DNA of 64,000 nt, from positions 3,162,001 through 3,226,000 of the forward strand of contig OZ220472.1 of the NCBI GenBank assembly GCA_965115995.1, written 5' to 3'. The translations under genes were made by a program, and so were the position numbers. Source of the DNA: Poriferisodalis sp026713105 (GTDB lineage: Bacteria; Actinomycetota; Acidimicrobiia; Acidimicrobiales; Poriferisodalaceae). This document shows, piece by piece, positions 43,892 to 56,955 of this stretch (position 1 is its first letter; each line of letters begins with the position of its first letter). The notes under the pieces are model-generated. The model ran no database searches and was not told the DNA's origin. It saw only the letters and a program-made list of their open reading frames with translations.

Positions 43892-45172
43892 TCAGGCCGC
43901 GAATCGGATGTACTGCTCGCGGCCCGGACCGACGCAGACGTAGCGAATCGGCAGACCGAGCTGGCGTTCGAGGAAAACGATGTAGTCGACGGCCTGGCGG
44001 GGAAGCTGCCAGCGTTCGGTGACCTTGTCGAGCGGCGTCCTCCAGCCGGGCAGCGTTGCGTAGACCGGCACGGCCCTGTCATGCAGCGCACGCAAGTGCG
44101 GCAGGTAGTCGTAGCGGCGGCCGTCCACCTCATAGGCCACGCACACCTTGATCGTGTCGAGCTCGTCGAGCACGTCGAGCTTGGTGAGCGCGACTTCCGT
44201 GCACGCATTCAGGCGCACCGCCTGACGGCCCATGACCGCGTCGAACCAGCCGCAGCGGCGCGGCCGGTTGGTATTGGTGCCGAACTCTGCGCCGCGATCG
44301 CGCAGATGTTCACCAGTCTCGTCATCGAGCTCGGTCACAAAGGGGCCAGAACCCACCCGGGTGGTGTACGCCTTCGCGATGCCGATGACCTGGTCGATCG
44401 CGCCAGGTCCGATGCCCGAGCCGACGAGCGCGAACCCTGCCACCGGGTTCGAGGAAGTCACAAAGGGATAGGTGCCGTGGTCGAGGTCGAGGAACGTGGC
44501 CTGGGCGCCCTCGAACAGCACTCGCTCGCCCGCATGCAACGCCTCGTGCAGCCAGCCGACGGTGTCAGCCACCAACGGCGCCAGCCGCGGCGCTACCTCG
44601 TCGAGCAGCTCGCTGGCGAGCATGTCTGGATCGGTGCCTGGGTGGTCGAACACGCGACGCAGGTAGTCGTTGCGATCGTCGAGGACGGAGTGCAGCCGCT
44701 CGCGCAGCGTCGCTGGATCCAGCAGGTCTTCGATGCGCAGGCCGACTCTGGCCGCCTTGTCGGCATAGGCAGGCCCAATGCCTCGCTTGGTGGTGCCCAA
44801 ACCTGCCTTGCCACGCCGTTCTTCCACCAGCTCGTCGGTGACCTGGTGGTACGGCAGCACCAGGTGTGCCGCTGGGCTGAGCATGAGGCGACTGCAGTCG
44901 ACACCTCGCCGGTTCAGCATGTCGATCTCGTCGATCAGCACCCACGGGTTCACCACCACGCCGTTGCCGATGATCGGCGTGACGTGGTTGTACAGGACAC
45001 CGCTGGGAATGAGCTGGAGCTTGAACGTCTCGCCGTCGACGACGAGCGTGTGTCCCGCGTTGTGGCCGCCCTGGTAGCGGACGACGTGCTGGCAATCCTT
45101 GGCGACGATGTCGACGATGCGGCCCTTGCCCTCATCGCCCCATTGCATTCCTACGACGATTGAGCCCGGCAT
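43892..45172 (-). CDS. purA: Adenylosuccinate synthetase
   Basis: A 426-residue GTP-dependent enzyme starting the branch from IMP to AMP. MQWGDEGKGRIVDIV is the GTP-binding P-loop with its catalytic Asp; GGHNAGHTLV, GIGPAYADKAAR, FEGAQATFLDLDHGTYPFVTSSNPVAG are characteristic. It opens the purine run. It is placed 113 bases downstream of clpB, which points the same way. Confidence 0.97.
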   Translation of the reverse strand: MPGSIVVGMQWGDEGKGRIVDIVAKDCQHVVRYQGGHNAGHTLVVDGETFKLQLIPSGVLYNHVTPIIGNGVVVNPWVLIDEIDMLNRRGVDCSRLMLSPAAHLVLPYHQVTDELVEERRGKAGLGTTKRGIGPAYADKAARVGLRIEDLLDPATLRERLHSVLDDRNDYLRRVFDHPGTDPDMLASELLDEVAPRLAPLVADTVGWLHEALHAGERVLFEGAQATFLDLDHGTYPFVTSSNPVAGFALVGSGIGPGAIDQVIGIAKAYTTRVGSGPFVTELDDETGEHLRDRGAEFGTNTNRPRRCGWFDAVMGRQAVRLNACTEVALTKLDVLDELDTIKVCVAYEVDGRRYDYLPHLRALHDRAVPVYATLPGWRTPLDKVTERWQLPRQAVDYIVFLERQLGLPIRYVCVGPGREQYIRFAA

Positions 45173-45247
45173 GAGTCAGCTCATCGCCAGCCAGCAAGAC
45201 GCTGTCGTCGTCACCAAATCAGTCTAGGGAGGGACCCCTCCGGGACC

Positions 45248-45261
45248 GCCGGATTTCCGGC
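45248..45261 (-). terminator. Short hairpin between clpB and purA
   Basis: GCCGGA and TCCGGC pair around two bases, 25 bases past the clpB stop, with a second GC-rich dyad beside it. No T tract follows. It may weakly separate clpB and purA transcripts. Confidence 0.3.
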
Positions 45262-45285
45262 TGATCCGGGCAGTCGGCAGGCCGC

Positions 45286-47490
<2,205 letters not shown>

Positions 47491-47497
47491 GACTATG

Positions 47498-47503
47498 ATT
47501 GTA
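47498..47503 (-). promoter_or_regulatory. Putative clpB -10 element
   Basis: TACAAT on the minus strand ends seven bases before the clpB ATG, so the message is probably leaderless. No good -35 hexamer sits at 17-18 bases. Confidence 0.4.
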
Positions 47504-47511
47504 TCAGAAAA

Positions 47512-47532
47512 CTTGATGGTTATACACTCAAG
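47512..47532. promoter_or_regulatory. HAIR operator (HspR binding site) upstream of clpB
   Basis: CTTGATG, seven bases, ACTCAAG: the HspR inverted repeat consensus is CTTGAGT-N7-ACTCAAG, so only two bases in one half differ. It covers the expected -35 to spacer region of clpB, as a repressor site would. hspR is the neighbouring gene. Confidence 0.88.
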
Positions 47533-47583
47533 TTTGTCGTCGCATCGGTGATGGGGCTACCGAGAGAGCGTTCAGTCTCAAAC

Positions 47584-48009
47584 CTATGGATTTGACCTTC
47601 TTCCGGGCCCCGAACCCGGTGGCGGGATGAGATCGGTCTGCGGCAGCGGCACCAGGTCGCGCCGGTACTGCCGGTGCGTTTCGGCCACGACAGCGGCGGC
47701 CTCGACCTGCACGTCGGCGAGCTTGCGCTCCAAGGCCGCCACACGCTCTTCCAGCTCAAGCACACGCTTGACGCCTGCCAGGTTGAGGCCCTCGCTGGTG
47801 AGCTGGCTGATGCGATTGAGCATGGCGATGTCACGGTCGCTGTAGCGGCGGCTGCCGCCTGAGGTGCGTGCGGGCGCCACCAGGCCCTTGCGCTCGTAGA
47901 TCCGCAGCGTCTGCGCATGCACACCGGCGAGCTCGGCGGCCACCGAGATGACGTACAGCGCCCGGTTGCGCTCTGACGCAGACGGCGTTCGCCGTGATGG
48001 TTCGCTCAT
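47584..48009 (-). CDS. hspR: Heat-shock repressor HspR (MerR family)
   Basis: A 141-residue repressor. The MerR-type helix-turn-helix is YVISVAAELAGVHAQTLRIYERKGLVAPARTSGGSRRYSDRDIAMLNRI, followed by a coiled coil (VKRVLELEERVAALERKLADVQ). HspR proteins repress dnaK and clpB through HAIR sites, using DnaK as co-repressor. The ATG overlaps the dnaJ stop (ATGA), so it is the last gene of the dnaK operon. Confidence 0.95.
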   Translation of the reverse strand: MSEPSRRTPSASERNRALYVISVAAELAGVHAQTLRIYERKGLVAPARTSGGSRRYSDRDIAMLNRISQLTSEGLNLAGVKRVLELEERVAALERKLADVQVEAAAVVAETHRQYRRDLVPLPQTDLIPPPGSGPGRRSNP

Positions 48010-48989
48010 GTCGTCGCTCCTGCAGCGTCGGCGAGTGTCGCCGGTTCCGGCTCGGCATTGCGCTGTCGCCGGCTCGGACCTGTCTCGAAATCGGTGACGT
48101 CGCGCAGCGACTCGATGGCTGCCTGCTCCGCGGACGACAGCTTGGTCGGCACGACGATCTCGACGCTCACCAGCAGATCGCCCGTGCCGCGGCGGGCGGT
48201 GATGCCGCGGCCGCGCACCCGGAAGGTCTTGCCCGAGGGTGTCCCCGGCGGGATGCGCAGCGTTACGGGGTTCCCGTCGAAGTCGAGCACCTTCACATCG
48301 GCCCCGAGCACGGCCTCGGGGAACGTGATCGGCACGCTGAGGGTCAGGTTCCGGCCGTCTCGTCCGAACTCGGCATCAGGTGTCACGTCGACGAGCACAA
48401 AGAGATCGCCGCTCGGTCCCCCGCCCGAACCCGGCGAGCCCTTGCCCGCAAGCCTGATCCGACCGCCGTCGTCGACGCCCGCAGGAATGCGCACCTTGAC
48501 CTTCCGCATCCCGCCCGACGCCGAATCGGGCGCCGCAACCTCGGTGACGGCGCCGGAGACCGCATCGCGAAACGAGATGCCGACGCGGGTCTCCAGATCT
48601 TGGCCGCGCATCGGCATGGGGCCGCCCCGGCCGGCGCGGCCGCGGCCATCGCCGAACAGATTGCCGAAGATGCCGCCTAGGTCGCCGAGATCCTCGACGC
48701 GGATGCTGAAGCCTCCCGGGCCCGACGCGAAACCGCCCGCCTGGGGGCCGAAGCCCGCTGGCCCCATCCGGCGCGCCTCGTCGTAGGCAGTGCGTTTGGT
48801 GGTGTCGCCGATGACGTCATACGCCGCGGAGATCTGCTTGAAGCGCGCCTCATCGCCGTCGCTCGAATCCGGATGGTGCTTGCGGGCGAGCTTGCGGTAG
48901 GCCTTGGTGATCTCCTTCTCCGACGCGTCGGGCGAGACGCCCAGGGCCGCGTAGTAATCGGTCTCGAACCACTCGCGTCGTGGGTCCAT
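48006..48989 (-). CDS. dnaJ: DnaJ-type co-chaperone without zinc finger
   Basis: A 327-residue J protein. The J domain has DYYAALGVSPDASEKEITKAYRKLARKHHPDSSDGDEARFKQISAAYDVI with an intact HPD. A Gly/Phe-rich linker follows, then two beta-sandwich substrate domains (RKVKVRIPAGVDDGGRIRLAGKG, GDLFVLVDVTPDAEFGRDGRNL). The four CxxCxGxG repeats of classical DnaJ are missing, so it is a class B (CbpA-like) protein. It stimulates DnaK ATPase. Nine bases separate it from grpE. Confidence 0.92.
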   Translation of the reverse strand: MDPRREWFETDYYAALGVSPDASEKEITKAYRKLARKHHPDSSDGDEARFKQISAAYDVIGDTTKRTAYDEARRMGPAGFGPQAGGFASGPGGFSIRVEDLGDLGGIFGNLFGDGRGRAGRGGPMPMRGQDLETRVGISFRDAVSGAVTEVAAPDSASGGMRKVKVRIPAGVDDGGRIRLAGKGSPGSGGGPSGDLFVLVDVTPDAEFGRDGRNLTLSVPITFPEAVLGADVKVLDFDGNPVTLRIPPGTPSGKTFRVRGRGITARRGTGDLLVSVEIVVPTKLSSAEQAAIESLRDVTDFETGPSRRQRNAEPEPATLADAAGATT

Positions 48990-48998
48990 CGCCGTCTC

Positions 48999-49624
48999 CT
49001 ACCCCGTGCGCACCTTGACCATGGCGGCACGCAGCACGCGGCCGTCGAAACGGAACCCGCTGCGCAACTCCGCGGTCACAACTTGGTGAGCTTCGCCGGT
49101 GAGTTCCGACCCGTCGGCGTCAGTTCCGGCCGCGGCGGCGTCGCGGGTCCTTTCCGCATCGTCATCAGATGCCGTCGACTCCGGTTCGGGTGCCGCTTCA
49201 ATCGTCACTGCCTCATGCTGGGTGGGATCGAAGGGTTCCCCGATCGCATCGATTCGTTCGAGGCCAGCCTTGCCCAAGGCCACTAAGAGCGACTGTCCTA
49301 CGGCGGCCACCTCGCTGTGACCTTGTGCTGTGGCCGCGTCGCACCCGTCGAGCACGGGCAGCAGCGACTCGACCAGGCGGCTGACGCCAGCCGAGACTTG
49401 CTGATGTCGCTCCGCCTCGACTCGCTTGCGGAAGTTCTGGAACTCGGCCCGCTGGCGCTGTAACTGGTCCAGATAGTCGTCCCGCTCGGCCGTGGTCGCG
49501 TCGAGTTGGGCCAGCAGGTCGGCCCGTTCTGCCAGCTCGTCCAGATCCGGCAGATCCGGCAGATCCGGCGGACTCTCTCGCACGGTCTCCTCAGCCGCTG
49601 CATCGTTCTCGGGCTCGGCTCCGC

Positions 49625-49628
<4 letters not shown>
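48999..49628 (-). CDS. grpE: Nucleotide exchange factor GrpE
   Basis: A 209-residue exchange factor for DnaK. An acidic N-terminus, a long coiled coil (RDDYLDQLQRQRAEFQNFRKRVEAERH), the four-helix region (LLPVLDGCDAATAQG) and the beta-wing (GEPFDPTQHEAV, VTAELRSGFRFDGRVLRAAMVKV) are all seen. An Asp/Ala-rich insertion splits the wing. The GTG overlaps the dnaK stop (GTGA). Confidence 0.94.
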
Positions 49629-51442
<1,814 letters not shown>

Positions 51443-51510
51443 CGTTGTGCCTTTCATCGTGAGGCATCCCGGCCCACAGAAGCCGAGAATGCGGATTTGT
51501 GGTAGGGACA

Positions 51511-51539
51511 AGCATATAAGTTGAGCGCCTTATTGGCAA
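51511..51539 (-). promoter_or_regulatory. Promoter of the dnaK operon
   Basis: On the minus strand: TTGCCA (51534-51539), a 17-base spacer, TATGCT (51511-51516), about 70 bases before the dnaK ATG. No good HAIR is found here, unlike clpB. Confidence 0.6.
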
Positions 51540-51638
51540 CTTCTCTAAGTGATCCTACCGGTCGAAGCCCGCAACGCTGTTCGATGGATACCCAAGCGAC
51601 ACTTCGACCGCCAAGGCCGGGGGCTACCGTGCACGCCC

Positions 51639-52361
51639 ATGTCATCGCCAGGCGAAACGCACACCCTCGTGCTCCTACGCCACGGGCAGAGTGCTTGGAA
51701 TCTCGAGAACCGCTTCACCGGCTGGTGGGACGTGGGCCTCACCGCCGATGGCGACGCTGAGGCCCGCGCCGCTGCAGCGGCGCTCGAGGCGGCGGGCATC
51801 GAGCCAGGCGTCGTGCATACGTCGCTCCTTCGGCGTGCCATCCAGACCGCCAACACCACGCTCGACGCGATGGGGCGGGGTTGGCTGCCGGTACGGCGGC
51901 ACTGGCGCCTGAACGAACGGCACTACGGCGCGCTCACCGGTCTGAACAAGACCGAGATGGCCGAACGGCACGGCGCCGACCAAGTCCACCTTTGGCGTCG
52001 CAGCTATGACGTGCCTCCCCCGCCGATGCCAGCCGACCACGAGTTCGACGTCGGGGGCGATCCGCGTTACGCCGGTCTGGCTGCGGGCGAGCTGCCCCGC
52101 ACCGAGTGTCTCGCCGATGTCGTGACGAGGCTGCTGCCCTACTGGCACGATGCCATCGCGCCCGATCTGGCAGCGGGGCACACCGTGTTGGTGGCAGCCC
52201 ACGGCAACAGCCTGCGGGCGCTCGTGAAACACCTCGACGGAATCGGCGATGCCGAGATTGCCGAGCTCAACATCCCGACCGGGGTGCCGCTGGTGTACGA
52301 ACTCCGCGGCGATCTGCAGGTCGCGCAGCAGTGCGCTGTGCAGGACCGTTACCTGCGCTGA
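51639..52361 (+). CDS. gpmA: 2,3-bisphosphoglycerate-dependent phosphoglycerate mutase
   Basis: A 240-residue glycolytic enzyme interconverting 3- and 2-phosphoglycerate. The phospho-His is in LVLLRHGQSAWNLENRFTGWWDVGLT; the catalytic Glu is in NERHYGALTGLNK; the second His is in VLVAAHGNSLRALVKHLDGI. Length is slightly below the usual 247-250. The ATG at 51639 opens the recognisable domain. Confidence 0.95.
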   Translation: MSSPGETHTLVLLRHGQSAWNLENRFTGWWDVGLTADGDAEARAAAAALEAAGIEPGVVHTSLLRRAIQTANTTLDAMGRGWLPVRRHWRLNERHYGALTGLNKTEMAERHGADQVHLWRRSYDVPPPPMPADHEFDVGGDPRYAGLAAGELPRTECLADVVTRLLPYWHDAIAPDLAAGHTVLVAAHGNSLRALVKHLDGIGDAEIAELNIPTGVPLVYELRGDLQVAQQCAVQDRYLR

Positions 52362-52374
52362 GCCCCAGGCGCCG

Positions 52375-52728
52375 CTACAGGGCGTCGATGCCGCGCTCGC
52401 CGGTGCGGATGCGCACGACGCTGTTCACCGAGGTGACCCACACCTTGCCGTCCCCGATGCGCTCGGTGCGGGTGGATTCAACGATCGCATCCACGACACG
52501 TTCGGCCAGCTCGGTCGCCACCAGCACTTCGATGCGGACCTTGGGGATGAAGTCGACGTGGTACTCGGTGCCCCGGTAGGTCTCGGTGTGGCCGCCCTGG
52601 CGGCCAAATCCCCGCACCTCCGACGCGGTCAGCCCAGTGATGTCGAGATCCCTCAGTGCTTCGAGCACCATCTCCAGCCGGTGTGGCTTGATGACCGCTG
52701 TCACCATTGCGACCGAGGCCTCAACCAT
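52375..52728 (-). CDS. glnB: Nitrogen regulatory protein P-II
   Basis: A 117-residue trimeric signal protein sensing 2-oxoglutarate and ATP/ADP. The T loop GFGRQGGHTETYRGTEYHVDFIPKVRIEVLV includes the Tyr (in RGTEY) that is uridylylated or adenylylated. The C-terminal signature TERIGDGKVWVTSVNSVVRIRTGERG is complete. GGGAGG precedes the ATG at 52728. It stands alone, without amtB or glnD beside it. Confidence 0.95.
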   Translation of the reverse strand: MVEASVAMVTAVIKPHRLEMVLEALRDLDITGLTASEVRGFGRQGGHTETYRGTEYHVDFIPKVRIEVLVATELAERVVDAIVESTRTERIGDGKVWVTSVNSVVRIRTGERGIDAL

Positions 52729-52912
52729 TGCGCCCTCCCGACTCACCCCCCAGCGTCGCACGCCGCAGGGCCAATTGCACGCCATCTGTCCGATGAATGG
52801 ACAGCGGGCGCTAGTCTCTGGCCCGTCTTTGAGGGCCGGGCAATGCTACGGTCCCGCGCTTGTGGGCCTTCGGGCCCCGGCGCAAAAGGCCACCGTGGCA
52901 AGGGAGCGGCAT

Positions 52913-53344
52913 ATGACTGTGGCGAATCGTGCGGAGAGTCTTCGTGAAGTTGATCTGTTCTCCGACTGCAGCAAGAAGGAGCTTCAGCACATCGCACGCA
53001 AGGCCGAGCAAGTCGATTTCACGGCCGGCGACAACATCGTCGAGGAAGGCAGCGGCGGTTCGATGGCTGGCTATGCCTTCGTGATCGTGCACGGCACCGC
53101 CGTCGTTCGGCGCAACGGGCGCAAGGTTGCTGAGATCGGGCCCGGCGAGTCCATCGGCGAGATGGCCCTCTTTGACGACGGCCCGCGCACCGCATCGGTC
53201 GTGGCCGCCACCGACATGGAGGCGATCATGCTCTCGCGCCGGGAACTGAAAGGCATCATCGACAGCACACCGTCAGTCGCGCACAAGCTGCTGTCGGAGC
53301 TGGCCGGTCGCCTGCGCAAGGCGAATCGCAAGCTCTACGGCTGA
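52913..53344 (+). CDS. Single-domain cyclic nucleotide-binding protein
   Basis: A 143-residue Crp-like sensor fold with no DNA-binding domain. DLFSDCSKKELQHIARKAEQVDFTAGDNIVEEG begins the beta roll; the phosphate-binding cassette is GESIGEMALFDDGPRTASVVA with the conserved Arg of PRTAS. The C-terminal helix ends LRKANRKLYG. AGGGAG is just before the ATG. It may be a cNMP-responsive partner; the target is unknown. Confidence 0.88.
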   Translation: MTVANRAESLREVDLFSDCSKKELQHIARKAEQVDFTAGDNIVEEGSGGSMAGYAFVIVHGTAVVRRNGRKVAEIGPGESIGEMALFDDGPRTASVVAATDMEAIMLSRRELKGIIDSTPSVAHKLLSELAGRLRKANRKLYG

Positions 53345-53446
53345 GCCGACCCACACATTCGGCTTCTCGCGGCATGGTGAGCCCACCGACGCCATTGGCC
53401 TCGGGGGCTCCCGGCCACCGCGGGGCCGTCAACTAACTTCACCAGC

Positions 53447-55624
53447 GTGAGCAAGCCACCCCTGCGGCCGCACCAGCTTGTGCTGGGCATCGGCATCGCA
53501 TTCGCTGCAATCACCGCTGCCTCAGGCATTGCAGCGGCTGCCTTCGGATTCCACGAAGACACCGACGAAGCGCATCGCGAGGTGTTCGGCAATGTGCCGG
53601 GAGGCGTCAAGTTCGCGTTCTACGCCTTGACGTGCGCGCTGATCATCTACGGGGCATGGAACTTCGCCCAGCGCACGCGTAACTGGCAGCGAGGTGCGCC
53701 CGACCGGCGCTCCACCACCGTGTCCAACGCCCGCCGGCGACTCCACGACTACCGCGGCGGCGTGCTCATGCAGACGCTGCTGCGCGACCCCGCAGCAGGC
53801 GTGATGCATGCGCTGCTCTACTACGGCTTCCTGGTGCTGCTGGCGGTCACTACCACGCTCGAGATCAATCACCAGCTGCCCACGGCGGCGAAGTTCCTCG
53901 TGGGGCCGACCTACCAGGGCTTCAGTTTCGTCGGCGACTTGGCGGGATTGATCTTCGTCATCGGAGCGGTCTGGGCCATCGTGCGCCGATATGTGGCGCG
54001 CCCGTATCGCATCCGGATCAAATCACGGCCCGAGCACATGGTCATCCTGATCGTGCTGGCGGCGCTGGGCGCCACCGGCTTCGTGGCCGAGGCCATGCGC
54101 ATCGTGATCGACGGCCGACCGGCATACGAGCAGTGGTCCTTCATCGGCTACCCGATGTCGGCCGCATTCGACGGCCTCGCGAACATCCGAGGCTGGCACC
54201 AAGCCCTGTGGATTGCCCACGTGGGCTGCTTCATGGCGTTCTTGGTGATGTTGCCGGTCACCATGCTGCGGCACATGTTCACCTCGCCGCTCAACATGTA
54301 CCTGCGTGACCGCGAGCGGCCCAAGGGCGCCATGCGGATGGTGCCCGATCTGATGGAAGCCGACGACATCGAGACCATCGGCGTGTCGGTGGTGAACGAG
54401 TTCACCTGGAAGCAGCTGCTCGACACCGACGCCTGCACCATGTGCGGCCGCTGCACAGCGGTGTGCCCGGCTCACGCCACGGGCAAGCCGCTCGATCCCC
54501 GCGAGATCGTGCTGAAGACGGGCGAGATCATGGCGGCGACCGGCGATCACGGCCAGGTGACGCCGCCGATCGGCACCGACGCCGAGATCACCGTGTCGGC
54601 CGATTCGATGTTCGAGCGCATCACTCACGACGAGCTCTGGGCGTGCACCACCTGCAGGGCGTGCGACGAGGCCTGCCCAGTCAATATCGAGATCCTCGAC
54701 AAGATTCTCGACATGCGTCGCTACCTGACGCTGATGGAGAGCGAGTTCCCCGCAGAGCTGGGCACCGCATTCCGGGGCATGGAGAACAACGCCAACCCGT
54801 GGAACCTCAACAACGGCGAGCGGGCCGACTGGGCTGATGGCCTCGAAGTCGAGGTGGTCGATCCTGACGACGCGTTCGACCACGAGTACTTGTACTGGGT
54901 GGGCTGCGCCGGATCGTTCGACGACAAGAACCGCCGGGTGTCGGTGGCCACGGCGAAGCTGCTGCAGCGAGCCGGCGTCGACTTCGCGATCTTGGGCCCG
55001 GGCGAGAACTGCACCGGCGACAGCGCTCGGCGCTCGGGCAACGAGTACCTCTTTCAGATGCTCGCCGCGGAGAACATCACTGCGCTGAACGGCATGGGCG
55101 TCCGCAAGATCATCACCCAGTGCCCCCACTGCTTCAACACGCTGCGCAACGAGTACCCGCAGTACGGCGGGAACTGGGAGGTCATTCACCACGCCCAGTT
55201 CCTCGAACAGCTCGTGGCCGACGGGCGGCTGGATCTGTCGCAGGCGCGCCTGGACGAGCGGGTCGTGTACCACGACTCGTGTTATCTGGGCCGCCACAAC
55301 GACGTCTACCTGGCGCCGCGCAACGTCATCGGCAGCCTGGGCGGGGTCGAGATCGTGGAAGCCCCGCGCAACGGCACCAAGGGCATGTGCTGCGGGGCAG
55401 GCGGCGCACGGATGTGGATGGAAGAAACCCTGGGCACCAAGGTAAACGACGAGCGCTCACGCGAGCTGCTCGACACCGGCGCCGACCGCATCGCTACCGC
55501 GTGCCCGTTCTGTTACATCATGATCGACGACGGCGTGAAGGGCCACGGCGTCGAAGACGACCAGGTCAAGGTCGCCGACATCTCCATCCACCTCATCGAC
55601 GCCCTCGAGGCCGGCGAGAACTGA
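53447..55624 (+). CDS. EtfD-like membrane iron-sulfur oxidoreductase
   Basis: A 725-residue protein. The N-terminal 270 residues have about six hydrophobic helices like a quinone-reducing cytochrome b (NarI-like) domain with spaced His. Two 4Fe-4S motifs follow: CTMCGRCTAVCP and CTTCRACDEACP. The C-terminal half has two CCG-type cluster domains as in HdrD (CPHCFNTLRNEYP, DSCYLGRHND, MCCGAGGARMWME, CPFCYIMI). The order matches mycobacterial EtfD, which passes electrons from electron-transfer flavoprotein of fatty-acid oxidation to menaquinone. etfAB are not in the window. Confidence 0.88.
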   Translation: MSKPPLRPHQLVLGIGIAFAAITAASGIAAAAFGFHEDTDEAHREVFGNVPGGVKFAFYALTCALIIYGAWNFAQRTRNWQRGAPDRRSTTVSNARRRLHDYRGGVLMQTLLRDPAAGVMHALLYYGFLVLLAVTTTLEINHQLPTAAKFLVGPTYQGFSFVGDLAGLIFVIGAVWAIVRRYVARPYRIRIKSRPEHMVILIVLAALGATGFVAEAMRIVIDGRPAYEQWSFIGYPMSAAFDGLANIRGWHQALWIAHVGCFMAFLVMLPVTMLRHMFTSPLNMYLRDRERPKGAMRMVPDLMEADDIETIGVSVVNEFTWKQLLDTDACTMCGRCTAVCPAHATGKPLDPREIVLKTGEIMAATGDHGQVTPPIGTDAEITVSADSMFERITHDELWACTTCRACDEACPVNIEILDKILDMRRYLTLMESEFPAELGTAFRGMENNANPWNLNNGERADWADGLEVEVVDPDDAFDHEYLYWVGCAGSFDDKNRRVSVATAKLLQRAGVDFAILGPGENCTGDSARRSGNEYLFQMLAAENITALNGMGVRKIITQCPHCFNTLRNEYPQYGGNWEVIHHAQFLEQLVADGRLDLSQARLDERVVYHDSCYLGRHNDVYLAPRNVIGSLGGVEIVEAPRNGTKGMCCGAGGARMWMEETLGTKVNDERSRELLDTGADRIATACPFCYIMIDDGVKGHGVEDDQVKVADISIHLIDALEAGEN

Positions 55625-55668
55625 GTCGCCCGCGACGACTTCTATGTGCCCGCCGGGCCGCAGTTGGC

Positions 55669-56955
55669 TCAACGCCCGTATTCGAAGACCACGTTGGTGG
55701 CCGCCGCGGCCGGATTGGCTGGGTCGAGATGCTGGTAAACGGCCATGCGAGCAGCACCGCAGTCGCCGAACGCATCGCAGGCAAGCGTGCCAGTGAGGCC
55801 GCTGTAGCCGTCGATGGCCGACAGGCGGTCTCGCAGCGCCGCGCGGTCGATGACGAGTGCGCCGTCTTGCGAGTCTGAGGCGCGCTCGATGGCATCGAGC
55901 AGCAATGTCGTGGCGTCATAAGCCTGCGGCCAGAACGACCCGGCGGACACCTCGCCGACGCTCGCGCTGATGCGGCTCAGCACGTCGGCCACGTCGCGGC
56001 CAGTGGACTCGTTGACATCGTCACCGTGGCGCGCATCGCGACCCGCGAGATACATGCCGGCCGACCGCGGCTCGCTCAAGTAGTCATCACCGAAGAGATC
56101 CGAAGTCGTCACGACCGCCAAGGCCTCACCCGCTCCGTCGGTGCGGCGGTGCCCCAAGACCTCACGAGCCTCATCGGGGAACAGCGTGACAAAGACTGCC
56201 TCGGGTTCGCCTTCGGCAACGGAATTCCACGTCGCCGCGTGGCTAGCGGCTTGACGATGAATGCGCTCCGACGTCGTGACGGTGCCGCCGCGAGCCTCGA
56301 ATGCATCGGTGAACGCTGCCGCTAGCCCTTCGGTGTAAGGATCGTCGTCGTGGATCGCAGCGGCCCGGCGTAGGCCCAGTTCGACGAACAGGAAATCGGC
56401 TACAGCCCGGCCGAGATACAGATCGTTGTGAGCCGTGCGGTAGTAACCGTCGTTGTGGCGTTCGCCGGCATTGCCGGCCAGGTCGGAGGTCAGCGCAGGC
56501 GCAGTGTTGGACGGCGAGATCATCACCAGCCCTGCCTCGGTCAGCAGCGGCGCCGCTGCCACGGCTGCAGCGGTACATGACGTCCCGATCACGCCGATCA
56601 CCGACACTTCGCGCAGCACTGCGCGCGCTGCTCTCCGACCGCCAGCCTGCGAGCACTCGCCGTCGAGACCGGTGCCTAGTTCCACTGCGAACTGCCCGTG
56701 CAGCGGGCCGTAGTCGCTCACTGCCATGCGAACCGCGAGATACACGGGCGATTCGGCGTCGGCGGAACCGCCGAGCGCACTGATGGAGCGAATCTGCACT
56801 GCTGAGTCGACTGCAACCCGGACGTCGCCCAGCTGCCCTGCATCCCCAAGTGTTCGATCCGACGTCTCGCTGGTCTCATTGGCGGCGCATGCGGTCGCCA
56901 GCACGATCACAGCGACCGGCACGAACCGTCGGACCACGGCGAGAACGCCCATCAC
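55669..56955 (-). CDS. Periplasmic-type solute-binding lipoprotein (branched-chain amino acid receptor family)
   Basis: A 428-residue lipoprotein: RFVPVAVIVLATAC with the lipid Cys near residue 23. The mature part follows the Leu/Ile/Val-binding-protein fold (VYLAVRMAVSDYG, VIGVIGTSCTAAAVAAAPLLTEAGLVMISPSNTAPALT, RRAAAIHDDDPYTEGLAAAF). No permease or ATPase genes are beside it, so it is either an orphan receptor or served by a distant transporter. The start overlaps the dcd stop (ATGA). Confidence 0.85.
   Translation of the reverse strand: MMGVLAVVRRFVPVAVIVLATACAANETSETSDRTLGDAGQLGDVRVAVDSAVQIRSISALGGSADAESPVYLAVRMAVSDYGPLHGQFAVELGTGLDGECSQAGGRRAARAVLREVSVIGVIGTSCTAAAVAAAPLLTEAGLVMISPSNTAPALTSDLAGNAGERHNDGYYRTAHNDLYLGRAVADFLFVELGLRRAAAIHDDDPYTEGLAAAFTDAFEARGGTVTTSERIHRQAASHAATWNSVAEGEPEAVFVTLFPDEAREVLGHRRTDGAGEALAVVTTSDLFGDDYLSEPRSAGMYLAGRDARHGDDVNESTGRDVADVLSRISASVGEVSAGSFWPQAYDATTLLLDAIERASDSQDGALVIDRAALRDRLSAIDGYSGLTGTLACDAFGDCGAARMAVYQHLDPANPAAAATNVVFEYGR

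Noticed and set aside
45173..45285. Purine riboswitch before purA
   Set aside because: The interval is only 113 bases and shows GC-rich hairpins but none of the conserved junction bases of a purine riboswitch.
51505..51530. Possible HAIR site upstream of dnaK (GCTCAAC...GCTTGTC)
   Set aside because: The half-sites are in the wrong order relative to CTTGAGT-N7-ACTCAAG and match poorly; kept only as a promoter.
54023..55297. 424-codon frame opposite the EtfD-like gene
   Set aside because: Opposite strand carries the Cys motifs of a clear iron-sulfur protein; this frame is compositionally biased.
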